DNA from: JB111 sp049856295
GTDB taxonomy: Bacteria; Actinomycetota; Actinomycetes; Actinomycetales; Actinomycetaceae
Assembly (NCBI RefSeq): GCF_049856295.1
Contig: NZ_JBNDMZ010000009.1
Span: 1 to 64,000 of the forward strand
DNA length: 64,000 bases
Direction of reading: 5' to 3'
The notes below the pieces were generated by a model. The model was not told where the DNA came from and searched no databases. It worked only from the letters and a program-made list of their open reading frames with translations. This document shows positions 15,888 to 24,106 of the stretch, piece after piece. Within the stretch, counting starts at the first letter, position 1. Every line of letters starts with the position of its first letter. A program made the translations under genes and the position numbers.

Positions 15888-16670
15888 ATGTCCCCCACGA
15901 CCCGCCTCCGCCGCAGCGCCCCCGCCCTCCTCCTCGTCGCCGCGCTCGCCGGGGCCTGCGCCGGCGGGGACCCCGTCGGTACCGTCCCGCCGGACGGCCC
16001 GACGACGGGCCCCGACGGTCCGGCGCAGTCCTACCCCGACACCGACGACGTCCTCGACCTCGGCCCCACCGCGCTCGACACGATCGACGCGCTGCTCCTC
16101 GAGACCGAGGAGACCGTCCCCTCCCTGACGCCCGACGAGCTCCGGGCGATCGAGGAGCAGGTGCTCGACCACACCGGGCACGACACCCACCTCGGCATCA
16201 ACCCTGACGACACGGGCTCCCACGATGCCTTCGACGCCTGGACCGTGTCCGACGACGAGATGGGCCTGACCGCGATCGTCGACGGACGGGTCGACCCTGC
16301 CGACGCGGAGACGTACCCGCTGACCGAGGAGGAGGCCGGTGGGACCGAGGCCCTCGACGTCGTCCAGGGCTGGCGGGTCCAGGCCTCCGAGGCGGCCGTG
16401 ACCGCACTCGCGATCCACCCGGGCGAGGTGCTCGTCGTCATGCCGCCGGAGGAGCCCGCGTCGGTCGTCCTCGTCGGCATCCGCGCCGACGACGGCAGCG
16501 TCGTGCGCGTGGGGATCGACGCGGTGACCGGCGAGGTCCTCAACGTCGTCACCCCCGAGCACGACCCGGGGCAGGTGCACCCCGACGGGCCGGTGGACGG
16601 GGAGCAGGACAAGGGCGCTGTCCCGGCCCCGCACGCGCCGGACGACACCTCCGACGCACCGACGGCCTGA
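15888..16670 (+). CDS. Lipoprotein 3 of the tandem paralogous set
   Basis: A 260-residue lipoprotein with lipobox LAGAC (Cys 24), then a Gly/Pro/Asp linker. Shared family blocks are SLTPDELRAIEEQVLDHTGHDTHLGI, VTALAIHPGEVLVVMPPEEP and VGIRADDGSVVRVGIDAVTGEVLNVV. Between them lies its own insert (DDEMGLTAIVDGRVDPADAETYPL). The C-terminus is a charged tail rich in Asp, His and Pro. It starts 6 nt after a TACCTT hexamer with no ribosome binding site. Closest relative in the window is lipoprotein 2 by the TGHD motif. No enzyme motif is visible. Confidence 0.75.
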   Translation: MSPTTRLRRSAPALLLVAALAGACAGGDPVGTVPPDGPTTGPDGPAQSYPDTDDVLDLGPTALDTIDALLLETEETVPSLTPDELRAIEEQVLDHTGHDTHLGINPDDTGSHDAFDAWTVSDDEMGLTAIVDGRVDPADAETYPLTEEEAGGTEALDVVQGWRVQASEAAVTALAIHPGEVLVVMPPEEPASVVLVGIRADDGSVVRVGIDAVTGEVLNVVTPEHDPGQVHPDGPVDGEQDKGAVPAPHAPDDTSDAPTA

Positions 16671-16776
16671 CCTCGGCGCCCTGGCCGGGCCGCTCCGTCC
16701 CGACCTGCGAACACACGGGCTGAAGTACCCGTTCGACGATGGTGACCCACGACACCGTTCTTTCTACCGTCGTCGC

Positions 16777-17652
16777 ATGAGCTCGTCGACGCGCACCCAC
16801 GTGATCACCCGCCCGATCCGGACATTGACCGCGCTCGTCCTCGCCTCCGCCCTCGGCGTCGCCGCATGCTCCGGCGGCGAGGACGACCCGGTCGCGGCCG
16901 AGCCCGACGCCCCCGAGTCGACACCGACGGCGCCCGCCGAGCCCGAGGGGTCGCCGTCCGCGGACGCACCCGAGGACGGAGGGGCGGCCGGCAGCACGGA
17001 GGAGGACGCCCCGGGTGCCACGGACGGGGCCGAGGACGGCGACGACGGCACCGCCGACGACGGGGGCACCGACGACGGCGCCGCGGATGGTGCACCGTCC
17101 GCCGAGGAGCCGGACGACACCGGCGGCGACCCGGCGGCCGAGCTCGGCATCGACCCCAGCGTCCTGTCGGCCATCGACCTCGCGCTGGGGCAGGCGGGCA
17201 GCCGCCCCCTCTCGGTCGACGACGTCGCCTCCATCGAAGCATCCGCGCTCGAGGCGACCGGCCAGGTCGCCGTCCTGACGATCGCGCCGCAGGCCGGCGA
17301 GCCGCCGACGTGGTACGTCCGCACCGTCGGCGACCCCGCCGCCGGGCAGCTCGAGATCGGCGTGCTTCACCTGTCGGAGTCGCACGAGCCCTCGTGGGGC
17401 CCGGAGATCGAGCCGAGCGACGACGCGATCCTCGCCGAGTGGGGCCTGACCGCCACGGATGCCGCGACCACCGCGACCGAGACGGTCCCGGGCCAGATCT
17501 CGGGCATCGAGCAGGTCATCGCCGACCGGCCGATCCTCGCCGTCGGCGTCCTGCGCGAGGACGGCGGCCTGTGGCGCGTGCTCCTGGACGGCACGACCGG
17601 CGAGGTCCTCGCGACGAACCCGATCGAGCCGGACCTGTCGCCGACGCAGTGA
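16777..17652 (+). CDS. Lipoprotein 4 of the tandem paralogous set
   Basis: A 291-residue lipoprotein with lipobox VAAC (Cys 31) and a long acidic/Ala/Gly linker (residues 32-120) like that of lipoprotein 1. The folded region has the family blocks PLSVDDVASIEASALEATGQVAVLTI and ILAVGVLREDGGLWRVLLDGTTGEVLAT. The His-Asp of TGHD is replaced by TGQV, so it is the most diverged of the three. TACCGT stands 6 nt before the ATG (16765-16770), again a leaderless layout. The gene is convergent with an SDR gene whose stop is only 11 bp away. No terminator hairpin was found between them. Confidence 0.75.
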   Translation: MSSSTRTHVITRPIRTLTALVLASALGVAACSGGEDDPVAAEPDAPESTPTAPAEPEGSPSADAPEDGGAAGSTEEDAPGATDGAEDGDDGTADDGGTDDGAADGAPSAEEPDDTGGDPAAELGIDPSVLSAIDLALGQAGSRPLSVDDVASIEASALEATGQVAVLTIAPQAGEPPTWYVRTVGDPAAGQLEIGVLHLSESHEPSWGPEIEPSDDAILAEWGLTATDAATTATETVPGQISGIEQVIADRPILAVGVLREDGGLWRVLLDGTTGEVLATNPIEPDLSPTQ

Positions 17653-17662
17653 TCGGACCCGC

Positions 17663-18442
17663 TCAGAGCTCCCGGTGCACGAGCGTGTGGGTCGCCTGCG
17701 CGCGCGGCCGGATGACGATCGAGTCGAGGTTGACGTGCGCCGGCCGGGTGAGGGCGAACGTGATGACGTCGGCGACGTCGTCGGCGGTGAGCGGCTCGGC
17801 CACACCCTCGTAGACCTTGGCGGCGGCCGCCGCGTCGCCCCGGTAACGGTTGACGGAGAACTCCGGAGTGGCGACCATCCCCGGCTGGATGTCGAGGACG
17901 CGGATCGGCTCGCCCATGAGCTCGAGCCGGAGCGTGTCGACGATCATCCGGGCCGCGTGCTTGGCGCCGGTGTACCCGGCGCCGCCGGGGTAGGTGCCGG
18001 TCGCGGCCGTCGAGGTGACGACGAGGACGTCCCCGCCGCCGTCCGCGCGCAGGTGCGGCAGCAGCGCCCGGGTCACCCGCAGGGTGGTGAGCACGTTGAG
18101 GTCGTACATCCGCGCCCAGTCCGCCGGGTCGCCGTCCTCGACCCGGTCGGCGCCGACGGCCCCGCCGGCGTTGTTGACGAGCGAGGTGAGCGGGCCGCCG
18201 GCGATGACGTGGGCGGCGAGCGCGTCGACGTCGGCCTGGACGGTGAGGTCGGCGACGAACGTGTCGCAGCCGATCTCCTCGGCGAGGGCGGCGAGGCGGT
18301 CGGCGCGGCGGGCGGTGGCGACCACGCGGTAGCCGGCGCGTGCGAGGTGGACGGCCGTGGCCCGGCCGATGCCGGAGGAGGCCCCGGTGACGAGGGCGCG
18401 CGGGCTGTCGGGGGTGGTCGGCGCTGAGATCGGCGTGCTCAT
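17663..18442 (-). CDS. Short-chain dehydrogenase/reductase, YdfG/SDR family
   Basis: A 259-residue classical SDR. The nucleotide-binding motif is TGASSGIGRATA (residues about 19-30), the NNAGG strand is in LVNNAGGAV, and the catalytic tetrad is N-S-Y-K (MYDLNVLTTLR; VVTSTAATGTYPG; YTGAKHA). The RADRLAALAEEI after strand 2 (ARRADR) favours NADP(H). The C-terminal VNRYRG...VYEGVAEPLTADDVADVITFALTRPAHVNLDSIVIRPRAQ resembles serine 3-dehydrogenase/YdfG-type enzymes, so a hydroxy-acid substrate is a reasonable but unproven guess. It is divergent from proC with 55 bp between the starts. Confidence 0.88.
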   Translation of the reverse strand: MSTPISAPTTPDSPRALVTGASSGIGRATAVHLARAGYRVVATARRADRLAALAEEIGCDTFVADLTVQADVDALAAHVIAGGPLTSLVNNAGGAVGADRVEDGDPADWARMYDLNVLTTLRVTRALLPHLRADGGGDVLVVTSTAATGTYPGGAGYTGAKHAARMIVDTLRLELMGEPIRVLDIQPGMVATPEFSVNRYRGDAAAAAKVYEGVAEPLTADDVADVITFALTRPAHVNLDSIVIRPRAQATHTLVHREL

Positions 18443-18497
18443 GGGTCCATCATGGAGCCCTCGGCAGCGCGCGGGGACCAGCGAAGGAGAGACGGAC

Positions 18498-19316
18498 ATG
18501 CGGATCGGTTTCATCGGCTCGGGGGCCATGGCCTCGGCCATCGCCCACGGGGTCGCCGCCTCGGGCGGCGAGCGGGACATCGTCGTCACCGACGTGGTCC
18601 CCGCCGCGGCGGAACGCCTCGCCTCCGGGGTGGGCGGCACGGCCGTGCCCGACGCCGCAGCCCTCGTTCGCGAGGTCGGTCCCGGCGGGCTCGTGGTCGT
18701 CTCGGTCAAGCCGCACGTCGTCCTCGGTGTGCTCGACCAGGTCCGCGAGGCACTGGCCGAGACGGGGGCTCCGGTCGTCTCGATCGCGGCCGGCCTCCAG
18801 CTGTCCACCCTCACCGCCGCCGTCCCGGACGGCCACCCGGTGGTGCGCGTGATGCCGAACGTCGCGGCCCAGGTCGGGGTCGGCGCCGCGGCCGTCTGCG
18901 GGAACGAGGCGACCACCGAGGAGCAGGTGTCCGCCGTCGTCGACCTGTTCGAGGCCGTCGGCACCGCCGAGGTGCTCGAGGAGCGCCTGTTCGGCGCGTT
19001 CACCGCGATCGCCGGGTCCTCGCCCGCGTTCGTGTTCCAGCTGATCGACTCCCTCGCCCGCGCGGCGGTGGCGGCCGGGATGCCGAAGGCCCAGGCCGTG
19101 CGGATCGCCGCCCAGGCCGCCGCGGGCGCCGGCACGCTGGCGCGCGAGCTCGCCGCCGAGGGCACGAGCCCGCAGGACCTCGTCGACCGGGTGTGCTCGC
19201 CCGGCGGCACGACGGTCGCCGGGATGGTCGCGCTCGACGCCGCCGGTTTCCCCGCCGCCGTCGTGTCCGGCGCGAACGCGGTGATGACCCGCGACGCCGA
19301 GCTGTCCGGGGACTGA
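18498..19316 (+). CDS. proC: Pyrroline-5-carboxylate reductase
   Basis: A 272-residue enzyme for the last step of proline synthesis: L-pyrroline-5-carboxylate plus NAD(P)H to proline. The Rossmann motif is IGFIGSGAMASAIA, VVSVKPHVV is the usual KP loop, and VRVMPNVAAQVGVGA precedes the substrate region. The C-terminal family signature is FTAIAGSSPAFVFQLIDSLARAAVAAGMPKAQAVRIAAQ and VCSPGGTTVAGM. The length is normal and GAAGGAGAG precedes the ATG. A strong terminator follows the stop. Confidence 0.95.
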   Translation: MRIGFIGSGAMASAIAHGVAASGGERDIVVTDVVPAAAERLASGVGGTAVPDAAALVREVGPGGLVVVSVKPHVVLGVLDQVREALAETGAPVVSIAAGLQLSTLTAAVPDGHPVVRVMPNVAAQVGVGAAAVCGNEATTEEQVSAVVDLFEAVGTAEVLEERLFGAFTAIAGSSPAFVFQLIDSLARAAVAAGMPKAQAVRIAAQAAAGAGTLARELAAEGTSPQDLVDRVCSPGGTTVAGMVALDAAGFPAAVVSGANAVMTRDAELSGD

Positions 19317-19326
19317 CCCAACGGTC

Positions 19327-19358
19327 CGAGGGGCAGCCTCTCGGGAGGCTGCCCCTCG
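19327..19358. terminator. Bidirectional terminator with TCGG tetraloop
   Basis: CGAGGGGCAGCCTC (19327-19340) pairs perfectly with its complement at 19345-19358 around TCGG. It lies between the proC stop and the convergent ABC exporter stop at 19384, so it can serve both. Confidence 0.85.
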
Positions 19359-19383
19359 TGCCGGTGCGCAGGTGCGGGTTCCC

Positions 19384-21351
19384 TCAGGCCTCGACCAGCT
19401 CCTGCTGGGCGCCCGCGAGCGCCGCGAACGCGCCGCCGGCGGAGACGAGCTCGGAGTGCGTGCCGCGCTCGACGACCCGCCCGTGGTCGAGCACGGCGAT
19501 CTGGTCGGCGTCGGCGATCGTCGAGAGCCGGTGGGCGATCGTGATCGTCGTCCGTCCCTGCGCGAGCGTGTCGAGCGCCTCCTGGACGGCCCGCTCCGTG
19601 CCCGTGTCGAGCGCGGAGGTCGCCTCGTCGAGGACGAGGACGCGGGGGTCGCGCAGGATCGTGCGGGCGATCGCGATGCGCTGCTTCTCGCCGCCGGAGA
19701 ACCGGTGGCCGCGCGAGCCGACCACGGTGTCGTAGCCGTCGGGCAGTCCGGCGATGAGGTCGTGCACCTGGGCGGCGCGGGCGGCTGACTCGATCTCGGC
19801 GTCCGTCGCGTCCGGACGCGCGTAGCGCAGGTTTTCGCGGATCGTCGTGTGCAGGAGGTAGGTCTCCTGCGAGACGACGCCGACCACGGAGGCGAGGTCG
19901 GCGAGCGCCATGTCCCTCAGGTCCACGCCGTCGATGGTCACGCGACCCTCGCTCGGGTCCGCGAGGCGCGCGACGAGCGAGCCGAGGGTCGACTTGCCGG
20001 AGCCCGTGTGCCCGACCAGGGCGAGGGAGGACCCGGCGGGCACGTCGAGGTCGATGCCCGTGAGCGCCGGGGTCTCGGAGCCGGGGTACCGGTACTCGAC
20101 GCCCTCGAGGCGGACGTGGCCCGCGACCGTGCCAGGGTCGATCTCGACCGGCTCGGCGGGGTCGTCGATCTCGACGACGAGGTCGAGGTACTCGAACACG
20201 CGGCTGAACAGCGCGAGCGAGGTGACGACCTGGACGCCGACGTTGAGCACGCCCATGAGCGGGCGGAACAGCTGGGACTGCAGGGCCGTGAAGGCGACGA
20301 GCGTCCCGATCGTCATCCCGCCCGACGTGGCCGGGAGACCCGCGACGAGGTAGATGAGCGCGGGGATCGCGGCGAAGACGACGCTCAGGCTCGCCATGCG
20401 CCAGCGGCCGGCGAGCTGCGAGCGCACCTCGAGGTCCGCGAGCTGCTGCGACGTGGTCGCGAAGGTCGCCGACGCGGCCGGGCCGGTGCCGAGGATCTTG
20501 CCGAGCGTGATGCCGCTGACGGACAGCGACTCGTCGACCTGGCTCTGCAGGTCGGCCATCGCCCGCTGGCGACGCGTGGTGATCTCGCGGCGCAGGATCG
20601 CGACCCGGCGCGTGAGCCAGATCGCGGGCGGGAGCACCGCGAGCGAGAGGAGCGAGAGCTGCCAGGACAGGGCGACCATCGCGACGGCGGTGCCGATCGC
20701 GGTCGTCACGTTGGTCGCCATCGATGTGGCAGTCGAGGTGACGACGGACTGCATGCCCTGGATGTCCTGGGTGAGCCGGGCCTGGACCTCGCCGCCGCGC
20801 GTGCGGGTGAAGAAGTCGACCGACTGCCGCTGCAGGTGGCTGAAGACGTCCGTGCGCAGCCCGTGCATCACTCGCTGACCCACCGTGGTGGACATCCAGG
20901 TCTGCACGACGCCGAGGATCGCGGTGACGACCGTGACCGCCAGGAGCCCGCCCACCAGCCAGAGCAGGAGGGGGACGTCCTGGTGCGGGATCGCGTCGTC
21001 GATGAGGCTCCGGGTGATGAACGGGGTCGCGAGGCCCACGAGCGAGGTCGCGACGATGAGCACCATGACCGTGGCGATCGTGCCGCGGTAGGGCGAGAAG
21101 AGGGCGCCGATGCGGCGCAGGCTGACCGGGTGCTCGTCGAGCTGGGCCTTGTCGGCGGGGTCGAGCTGGGCGACCCTGCCCCCGGGGCCACCGAGCCCGG
21201 TCGAGCCGCCGGGCGCACCGTGGCCGCCGGGGCCGCCCGGGCCACCGGGCATCTCGGGGCCGTCGGCGCCGCGGGATCCGCGGGTGCCGCCGCGGCGGCC
21301 GGTCGAGGTGGACGTGGACGTATGGGTGGAGAAGTTCTGGGGTGCTGCCAT
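19384..21351 (-). CDS. ABC exporter, fused membrane and ATPase domains (multidrug type)
   Basis: A 655-residue half-exporter. Residues 1-75 are a Gly/Pro/Thr-rich disordered extension (GGPGG repeats). Six membrane helices form an ABC_membrane domain at about 90-380. The ATPase has Walker A GHTGSGKST, Q-loop VSQETYLLHTTIRENL, signature FSGGEKQRIAIARTI, Walker B VLVLDEATSALD and switch His AHRLST. It most resembles MsbA/LmrA-type drug or lipid exporters and probably works as a dimer. I chose the ATG at 21351 because AGGAGG lies 8 nt upstream. It is divergent from a MarR regulator whose operator lies between them, suggesting inducible efflux. Confidence 0.92.
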   Translation of the reverse strand: MAAPQNFSTHTSTSTSTGRRGGTRGSRGADGPEMPGGPGGPGGHGAPGGSTGLGGPGGRVAQLDPADKAQLDEHPVSLRRIGALFSPYRGTIATVMVLIVATSLVGLATPFITRSLIDDAIPHQDVPLLLWLVGGLLAVTVVTAILGVVQTWMSTTVGQRVMHGLRTDVFSHLQRQSVDFFTRTRGGEVQARLTQDIQGMQSVVTSTATSMATNVTTAIGTAVAMVALSWQLSLLSLAVLPPAIWLTRRVAILRREITTRRQRAMADLQSQVDESLSVSGITLGKILGTGPAASATFATTSQQLADLEVRSQLAGRWRMASLSVVFAAIPALIYLVAGLPATSGGMTIGTLVAFTALQSQLFRPLMGVLNVGVQVVTSLALFSRVFEYLDLVVEIDDPAEPVEIDPGTVAGHVRLEGVEYRYPGSETPALTGIDLDVPAGSSLALVGHTGSGKSTLGSLVARLADPSEGRVTIDGVDLRDMALADLASVVGVVSQETYLLHTTIRENLRYARPDATDAEIESAARAAQVHDLIAGLPDGYDTVVGSRGHRFSGGEKQRIAIARTILRDPRVLVLDEATSALDTGTERAVQEALDTLAQGRTTITIAHRLSTIADADQIAVLDHGRVVERGTHSELVSAGGAFAALAGAQQELVEA

Positions 21352-21423
21352 GGCGCACCACCTCCTGTGCTGTAGGAGACGTCGGGCTCGACGGCGGGGT
21401 GACGGCCACGCCGGAGCCATATG

Positions 21424-21468
21424 GTGAGGTTACCTCACGATGAGGGTAACTCGCCAGGGGGCTACGAT
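21424..21468 (+). promoter_or_regulatory. MarR operator and leaderless promoter
   Basis: GTGAGGT-T-ACCTCAC (21424-21438) is a perfect 15-bp odd palindrome. A weaker related site, GAGGGTAACTC, follows at 21442-21452. TACGAT (21463-21468) is a -10 that ends 6 nt before the regulator's GTG. The operator lies between the divergent exporter and marR starts and could control both. Confidence 0.75.
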
Positions 21469-21474
21469 ATTCCC

Positions 21475-22038
21475 GTGAACCGCCGAACGTCCCCCAAGGA
21501 GCCCGCGAGCCCGGCTGAGCGAGCACCTGGTGGGCACGCGCACCCGCCCGCCCACAAGCACCCGGGCGGCCACACCCACGATGCCGAGCACGGGCACGGC
21601 GCCGGCCACGCGCACTCCCACGAGCCCGACACCTACGAGCTCATCGTCCGGGCCGCCCGCCAGGTCCGCCGCCGGTGGATGGAGACGCTCGAGCCGCACG
21701 GCCCCTCGCCCCACGAGTTCCGCGCGCTGAAGGCCGCGATCTCCGCCGACGGGGGCGCCCGCCTCGCCGACGTCGCTGCCCGGCTGCGCATCGCCCCGCG
21801 CTCGGCGACCGAGGTCGTCGACTCCCTCGAGGACAAGGGCCTCGTCCGCCGCACGCCGAGCCCGACCGACCGTCGCGCGATCCTCGTCGTGCCCACCGAC
21901 GCCGGGCTGAGTCTCGCCGACGAGGTCGCCGCCGCACGTGCCACGCACGGCGCCGAGCTGCTCGCCCCCCTCGACGAGGCGGAGTCAGCCCAGCTGCACG
22001 CGCTGCTCGCCAAGGTCGTCGACGCGGCCGGCGCCTGA
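21475..22038 (+). CDS. MarR-family regulator with a His-rich N-terminal extension
   Basis: A 187-residue regulator. Residues about 18-52 are a histidine-rich tail with HAH, HKH, HTH, HGH and HAHSH clusters (about 13 His). A normal MarR winged helix follows: RRRWMETLEPHGPSPHEFRALKAAI, then LADVAARLRIAPRSATEVVDSLEDKGLVRRTPSPTDRRAILVVPTDAG. The wing DRRAILV is canonical. The poly-His part could bind Zn, Ni or Cu, as in CDF transporters and nickel chaperones, but metal control is inference. It starts at a GTG with no ribosome binding site, directly after a -10. It probably represses the divergent exporter and itself. Confidence 0.87.
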   Translation: MNRRTSPKEPASPAERAPGGHAHPPAHKHPGGHTHDAEHGHGAGHAHSHEPDTYELIVRAARQVRRRWMETLEPHGPSPHEFRALKAAISADGGARLADVAARLRIAPRSATEVVDSLEDKGLVRRTPSPTDRRAILVVPTDAGLSLADEVAAARATHGAELLAPLDEAESAQLHALLAKVVDAAGA

Positions 22039-22122
22039 GCCGCACGCTCGACCAGTAGTGACCGGCGCCTGAGCCGCACTCTCGACCAGTAGTGACCGGC
22101 GCCTGAGCCGCACTCTCGACAG
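22030..22122. repeat. 34-bp tandem repeat, 2.7 copies, overlapping the marR stop
   Basis: Units start at 22030, 22064 and 22098. The first two are complete and differ at one base (GCACGCTC or GCACTCTC); the third is cut after 24 bp. The first unit contains the marR stop codon. Each unit holds GAGCCGCACTCTCGAC, the reverse complement of the dispersed GTCGAGAGTGCGG repeat. Confidence 0.9.
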
Positions 22123-22147
22123 ATGGCGGCCGTCACGGCGGGTCACA

Positions 22148-22217
22148 CCGGGGACCTCTGACCGGGGAGGGAGGCCCACCGGGACCCGGGCGCCGTGCAC
22201 CGCCTCGTCGATAGGTT
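22148..22217 (+). promoter_or_regulatory. Leaderless promoter with the shared 22-bp upstream element
   Basis: TAGGTT at 22212-22217 ends 6 nt before the ATG at 22224. The 22-bp sequence at 22148-22169 is identical to 15812-15833 and sits at the same distance from its start codon, which suggests co-regulation of this membrane-protein pair with lipoprotein 3. Confidence 0.55.
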
Positions 22218-22223
22218 GCGGGC

Positions 22224-23159
22224 ATGGACACCGACCTCGCACTCGCGGCCCTCGGGGCGCTGTCCACGTTCCTCGCCTGCACCCTGCTCCTGACGGCGAT
22301 CCTCTCGATCGGGAAGGACCCGTCGCACGACGGGCTCGCACGGCTCGGCGTCCCCGGCTGGGCCAGTCGCCGGTCCGTCACCGAGCTCCGGGCCGCGGTG
22401 GCCGTGGCGCTCGCCGCGGGAATCCTCCTCTCGTCCGGCTGGGGTCTTGCCCTCGCCGGTGGGATCAGCACCGTCGTCTCCCTCGCCGCGCTGTGCGCCG
22501 TCGTTCGCGCGCGCCGCGCGCCCGAGCCGGGCGCCGCCTACCTTGTGGGCTGGAGGGACGACCGCCCGGCCGACCGGCGCCACATGCTCCTCGCGGTGGC
22601 CATGCTGATCTGCTCGGTCGCGACCGTCGCGGCGGGGCTCGGCGGATGGTCGTTCATCGCGAACTCCTCCGTGCGCTGGGGGTTCGTCATATTCCTCGTC
22701 GCCGGAGAGGTCGCCGTCCTCGTCCACCGGGGCCGCCTTCCCGCGATGGTCGCCGCGAGCGGCCGGACGTACCGGCGCTGGGAGAACCCCGTCGGCGCGC
22801 CCACCATCGACGGCCGGCCCGCCACGATCGACGGCAAGGAGATCGATCCGGGCGACCTCCTTCGCGGCCGCGACGTCCTCCTCGTCCAGGCGCCCCGCGA
22901 CCCAGAGAACCAGAGCCACCTGAGCCGGATCCTCCCCCAGTGGCGCAGCCGGCTCCCCCACCTCGACATCCACGTCATCGACGAGAAGAAGCCCTCACGC
23001 CTCGGGCTGCCTCGCCGGGACCGCCCGTTCGCCGTCGTCCTCGGCACCGACGGCCGCACGGCCGGCGGACCGGTGCGCGGTCCGCGCGCCATCGCACAGC
23101 TCGCCGAGGACCTCGCAGCCGCCGCCCCCTCCCCGTACGCGCCCGCCCCGACGAACTAG
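22224..23159 (+). CDS. MauE-like membrane protein with degenerate thioredoxin-like tail, copy 1
   Basis: A 311-residue protein with about four membrane helices in residues 1-165 (including LSTFLACTLLLTAILSIGK and HMLLAVAMLICSVATVAAGL). A soluble C-terminal part reads DVLLVQAPRDPENQSHLSRILPQWRSRLPHLDIHVID...PFAVVLGTDGRTAGGPVRG. The membrane half resembles the MauE/DoxX fold, and the tail has the strand order of a thioredoxin-like domain, but the CxxC is missing. The membrane Cys pair seen in copy 2 is also replaced (PGAAYLVGWRDD where copy 2 has PLGCHCFGWDDD). It is therefore probably not an oxidoreductase itself. It is cotranscribed with or immediately upstream of its paralogue, 9 bp away. 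Confidence 0.65.
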   Translation: MDTDLALAALGALSTFLACTLLLTAILSIGKDPSHDGLARLGVPGWASRRSVTELRAAVAVALAAGILLSSGWGLALAGGISTVVSLAALCAVVRARRAPEPGAAYLVGWRDDRPADRRHMLLAVAMLICSVATVAAGLGGWSFIANSSVRWGFVIFLVAGEVAVLVHRGRLPAMVAASGRTYRRWENPVGAPTIDGRPATIDGKEIDPGDLLRGRDVLLVQAPRDPENQSHLSRILPQWRSRLPHLDIHVIDEKKPSRLGLPRRDRPFAVVLGTDGRTAGGPVRGPRAIAQLAEDLAAAAPSPYAPAPTN

Positions 23160-23168
23160 GGTGCCCCC

Positions 23169-24065
23169 ATGCCCGCGGCCGCCGTCGACCACCTCCTCGG
23201 GGCCGCGGTCGTCGCGCTCGCGGTCGTCCTGCTCGCGGCCGGCACGGGCAAGGTCGCCCGCCCTCCGGCGCCCGCCCAGCTGGCGGCCCTCGGGCTGCCC
23301 CGCTGGGCCCACCGCCCGGCGACGATCCGGCTGCACGCCGTCGCCGAGATCGTCGTCGGCCTCGCCCTCGTCACCGTGCCCGGCCCGTGGCTGGTCGCCC
23401 CGGCGCTCGCCGCCGCGGTGCTCACCGCCACCTATCTCGTCGTCTCGTGGCGCGCCTGGCGCTCCCCGGAGCCGCTCGGCTGCCACTGCTTCGGCTGGGA
23501 CGACGACCGCGTCGTCGGACCGGCGCACCTCGCGCTCAACGTCGCGCTCGTCGTCGCAGCGGTGGTCGCCGTCGTCGCGGGGGTCCGCGGCTGGTGGGCC
23601 ATCGACGACCTCCCGCCGATCGTCCTGGGCATCGCCGGCGCCGTCGCCCTCGTGGCCCACCTGTGGGGTCTGTCCGGCAACGGCGGGGACACCGACCGCG
23701 GCGGGCGCCCCTACCTGCGCCGCCCGATCCCGAAGGGGCAGGTCGTCGTCGACGGCCGCGCCGTCGAGCTGACCGATCTCGCGCGCGAGCGCGCCCAGCT
23801 CCTCGTGCGGATGCCGCTGATCGGCCGGGAGCGCGAGTACCTGCTCGCCGCCCTGCCCGAGTGGCGCCGTCGGCTGCCCCACGTCGACGTCCGCGTCACC
23901 GAGGGTGACGCCCGCGGCGGGTACCGCCGACTCGGGATCCTCGGCGCGCCGTCGGCGGTGGTCCTCGGCGCCGACGGGCTGCTCGCGGGAGGACCGGTCT
24001 CCGGCGGGGATCGGATCCGGGAGCTGGTCGAGGAGCTCGCGGGTATCGCGCCCACCACCTCCTGA
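23169..24065 (+). CDS. MauE-like membrane protein with Cys pair and degenerate thioredoxin-like tail, copy 2
   Basis: A 298-residue paralogue of the previous gene. Helices lie at about 7-25, 55-70, 74-92, 118-135 and 143-160. CHCFG (Cys 105 and 107) after the fourth helix matches the C-x-C-FG signature of MauE-type and related DoxX membrane oxidoreductase components. The C-terminal half (QLLVRMPLIGREREYLLAALPEWRRRLPHVDVRV...LGILGAPSAVVLGADGLLAGG) looks like a TlpA/thioredoxin fold with the cis-Pro loop (GAPSAV) but no active-site cysteines. It starts 6 nt after TAGGGT, a -10 that includes the stop codon of copy 1. Role inferred: thiol or quinone-linked redox at the membrane. Partner unknown. 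Confidence 0.68.
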   Translation: MPAAAVDHLLGAAVVALAVVLLAAGTGKVARPPAPAQLAALGLPRWAHRPATIRLHAVAEIVVGLALVTVPGPWLVAPALAAAVLTATYLVVSWRAWRSPEPLGCHCFGWDDDRVVGPAHLALNVALVVAAVVAVVAGVRGWWAIDDLPPIVLGIAGAVALVAHLWGLSGNGGDTDRGGRPYLRRPIPKGQVVVDGRAVELTDLARERAQLLVRMPLIGREREYLLAALPEWRRRLPHVDVRVTEGDARGGYRRLGILGAPSAVVLGADGLLAGGPVSGGDRIRELVEELAGIAPTTS

Positions 24066-24106
24066 CCCACCCGGGCACGGCCCACCGCGTGGAACAATCG
24101 ACCACC

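Noticed and set aside
17663..21526. One long minus-strand frame joining the SDR with sequence across proC and the exporter
   Set aside because: Only the last 259 codons have SDR features; the rest is a shadow of the exporter in another frame.
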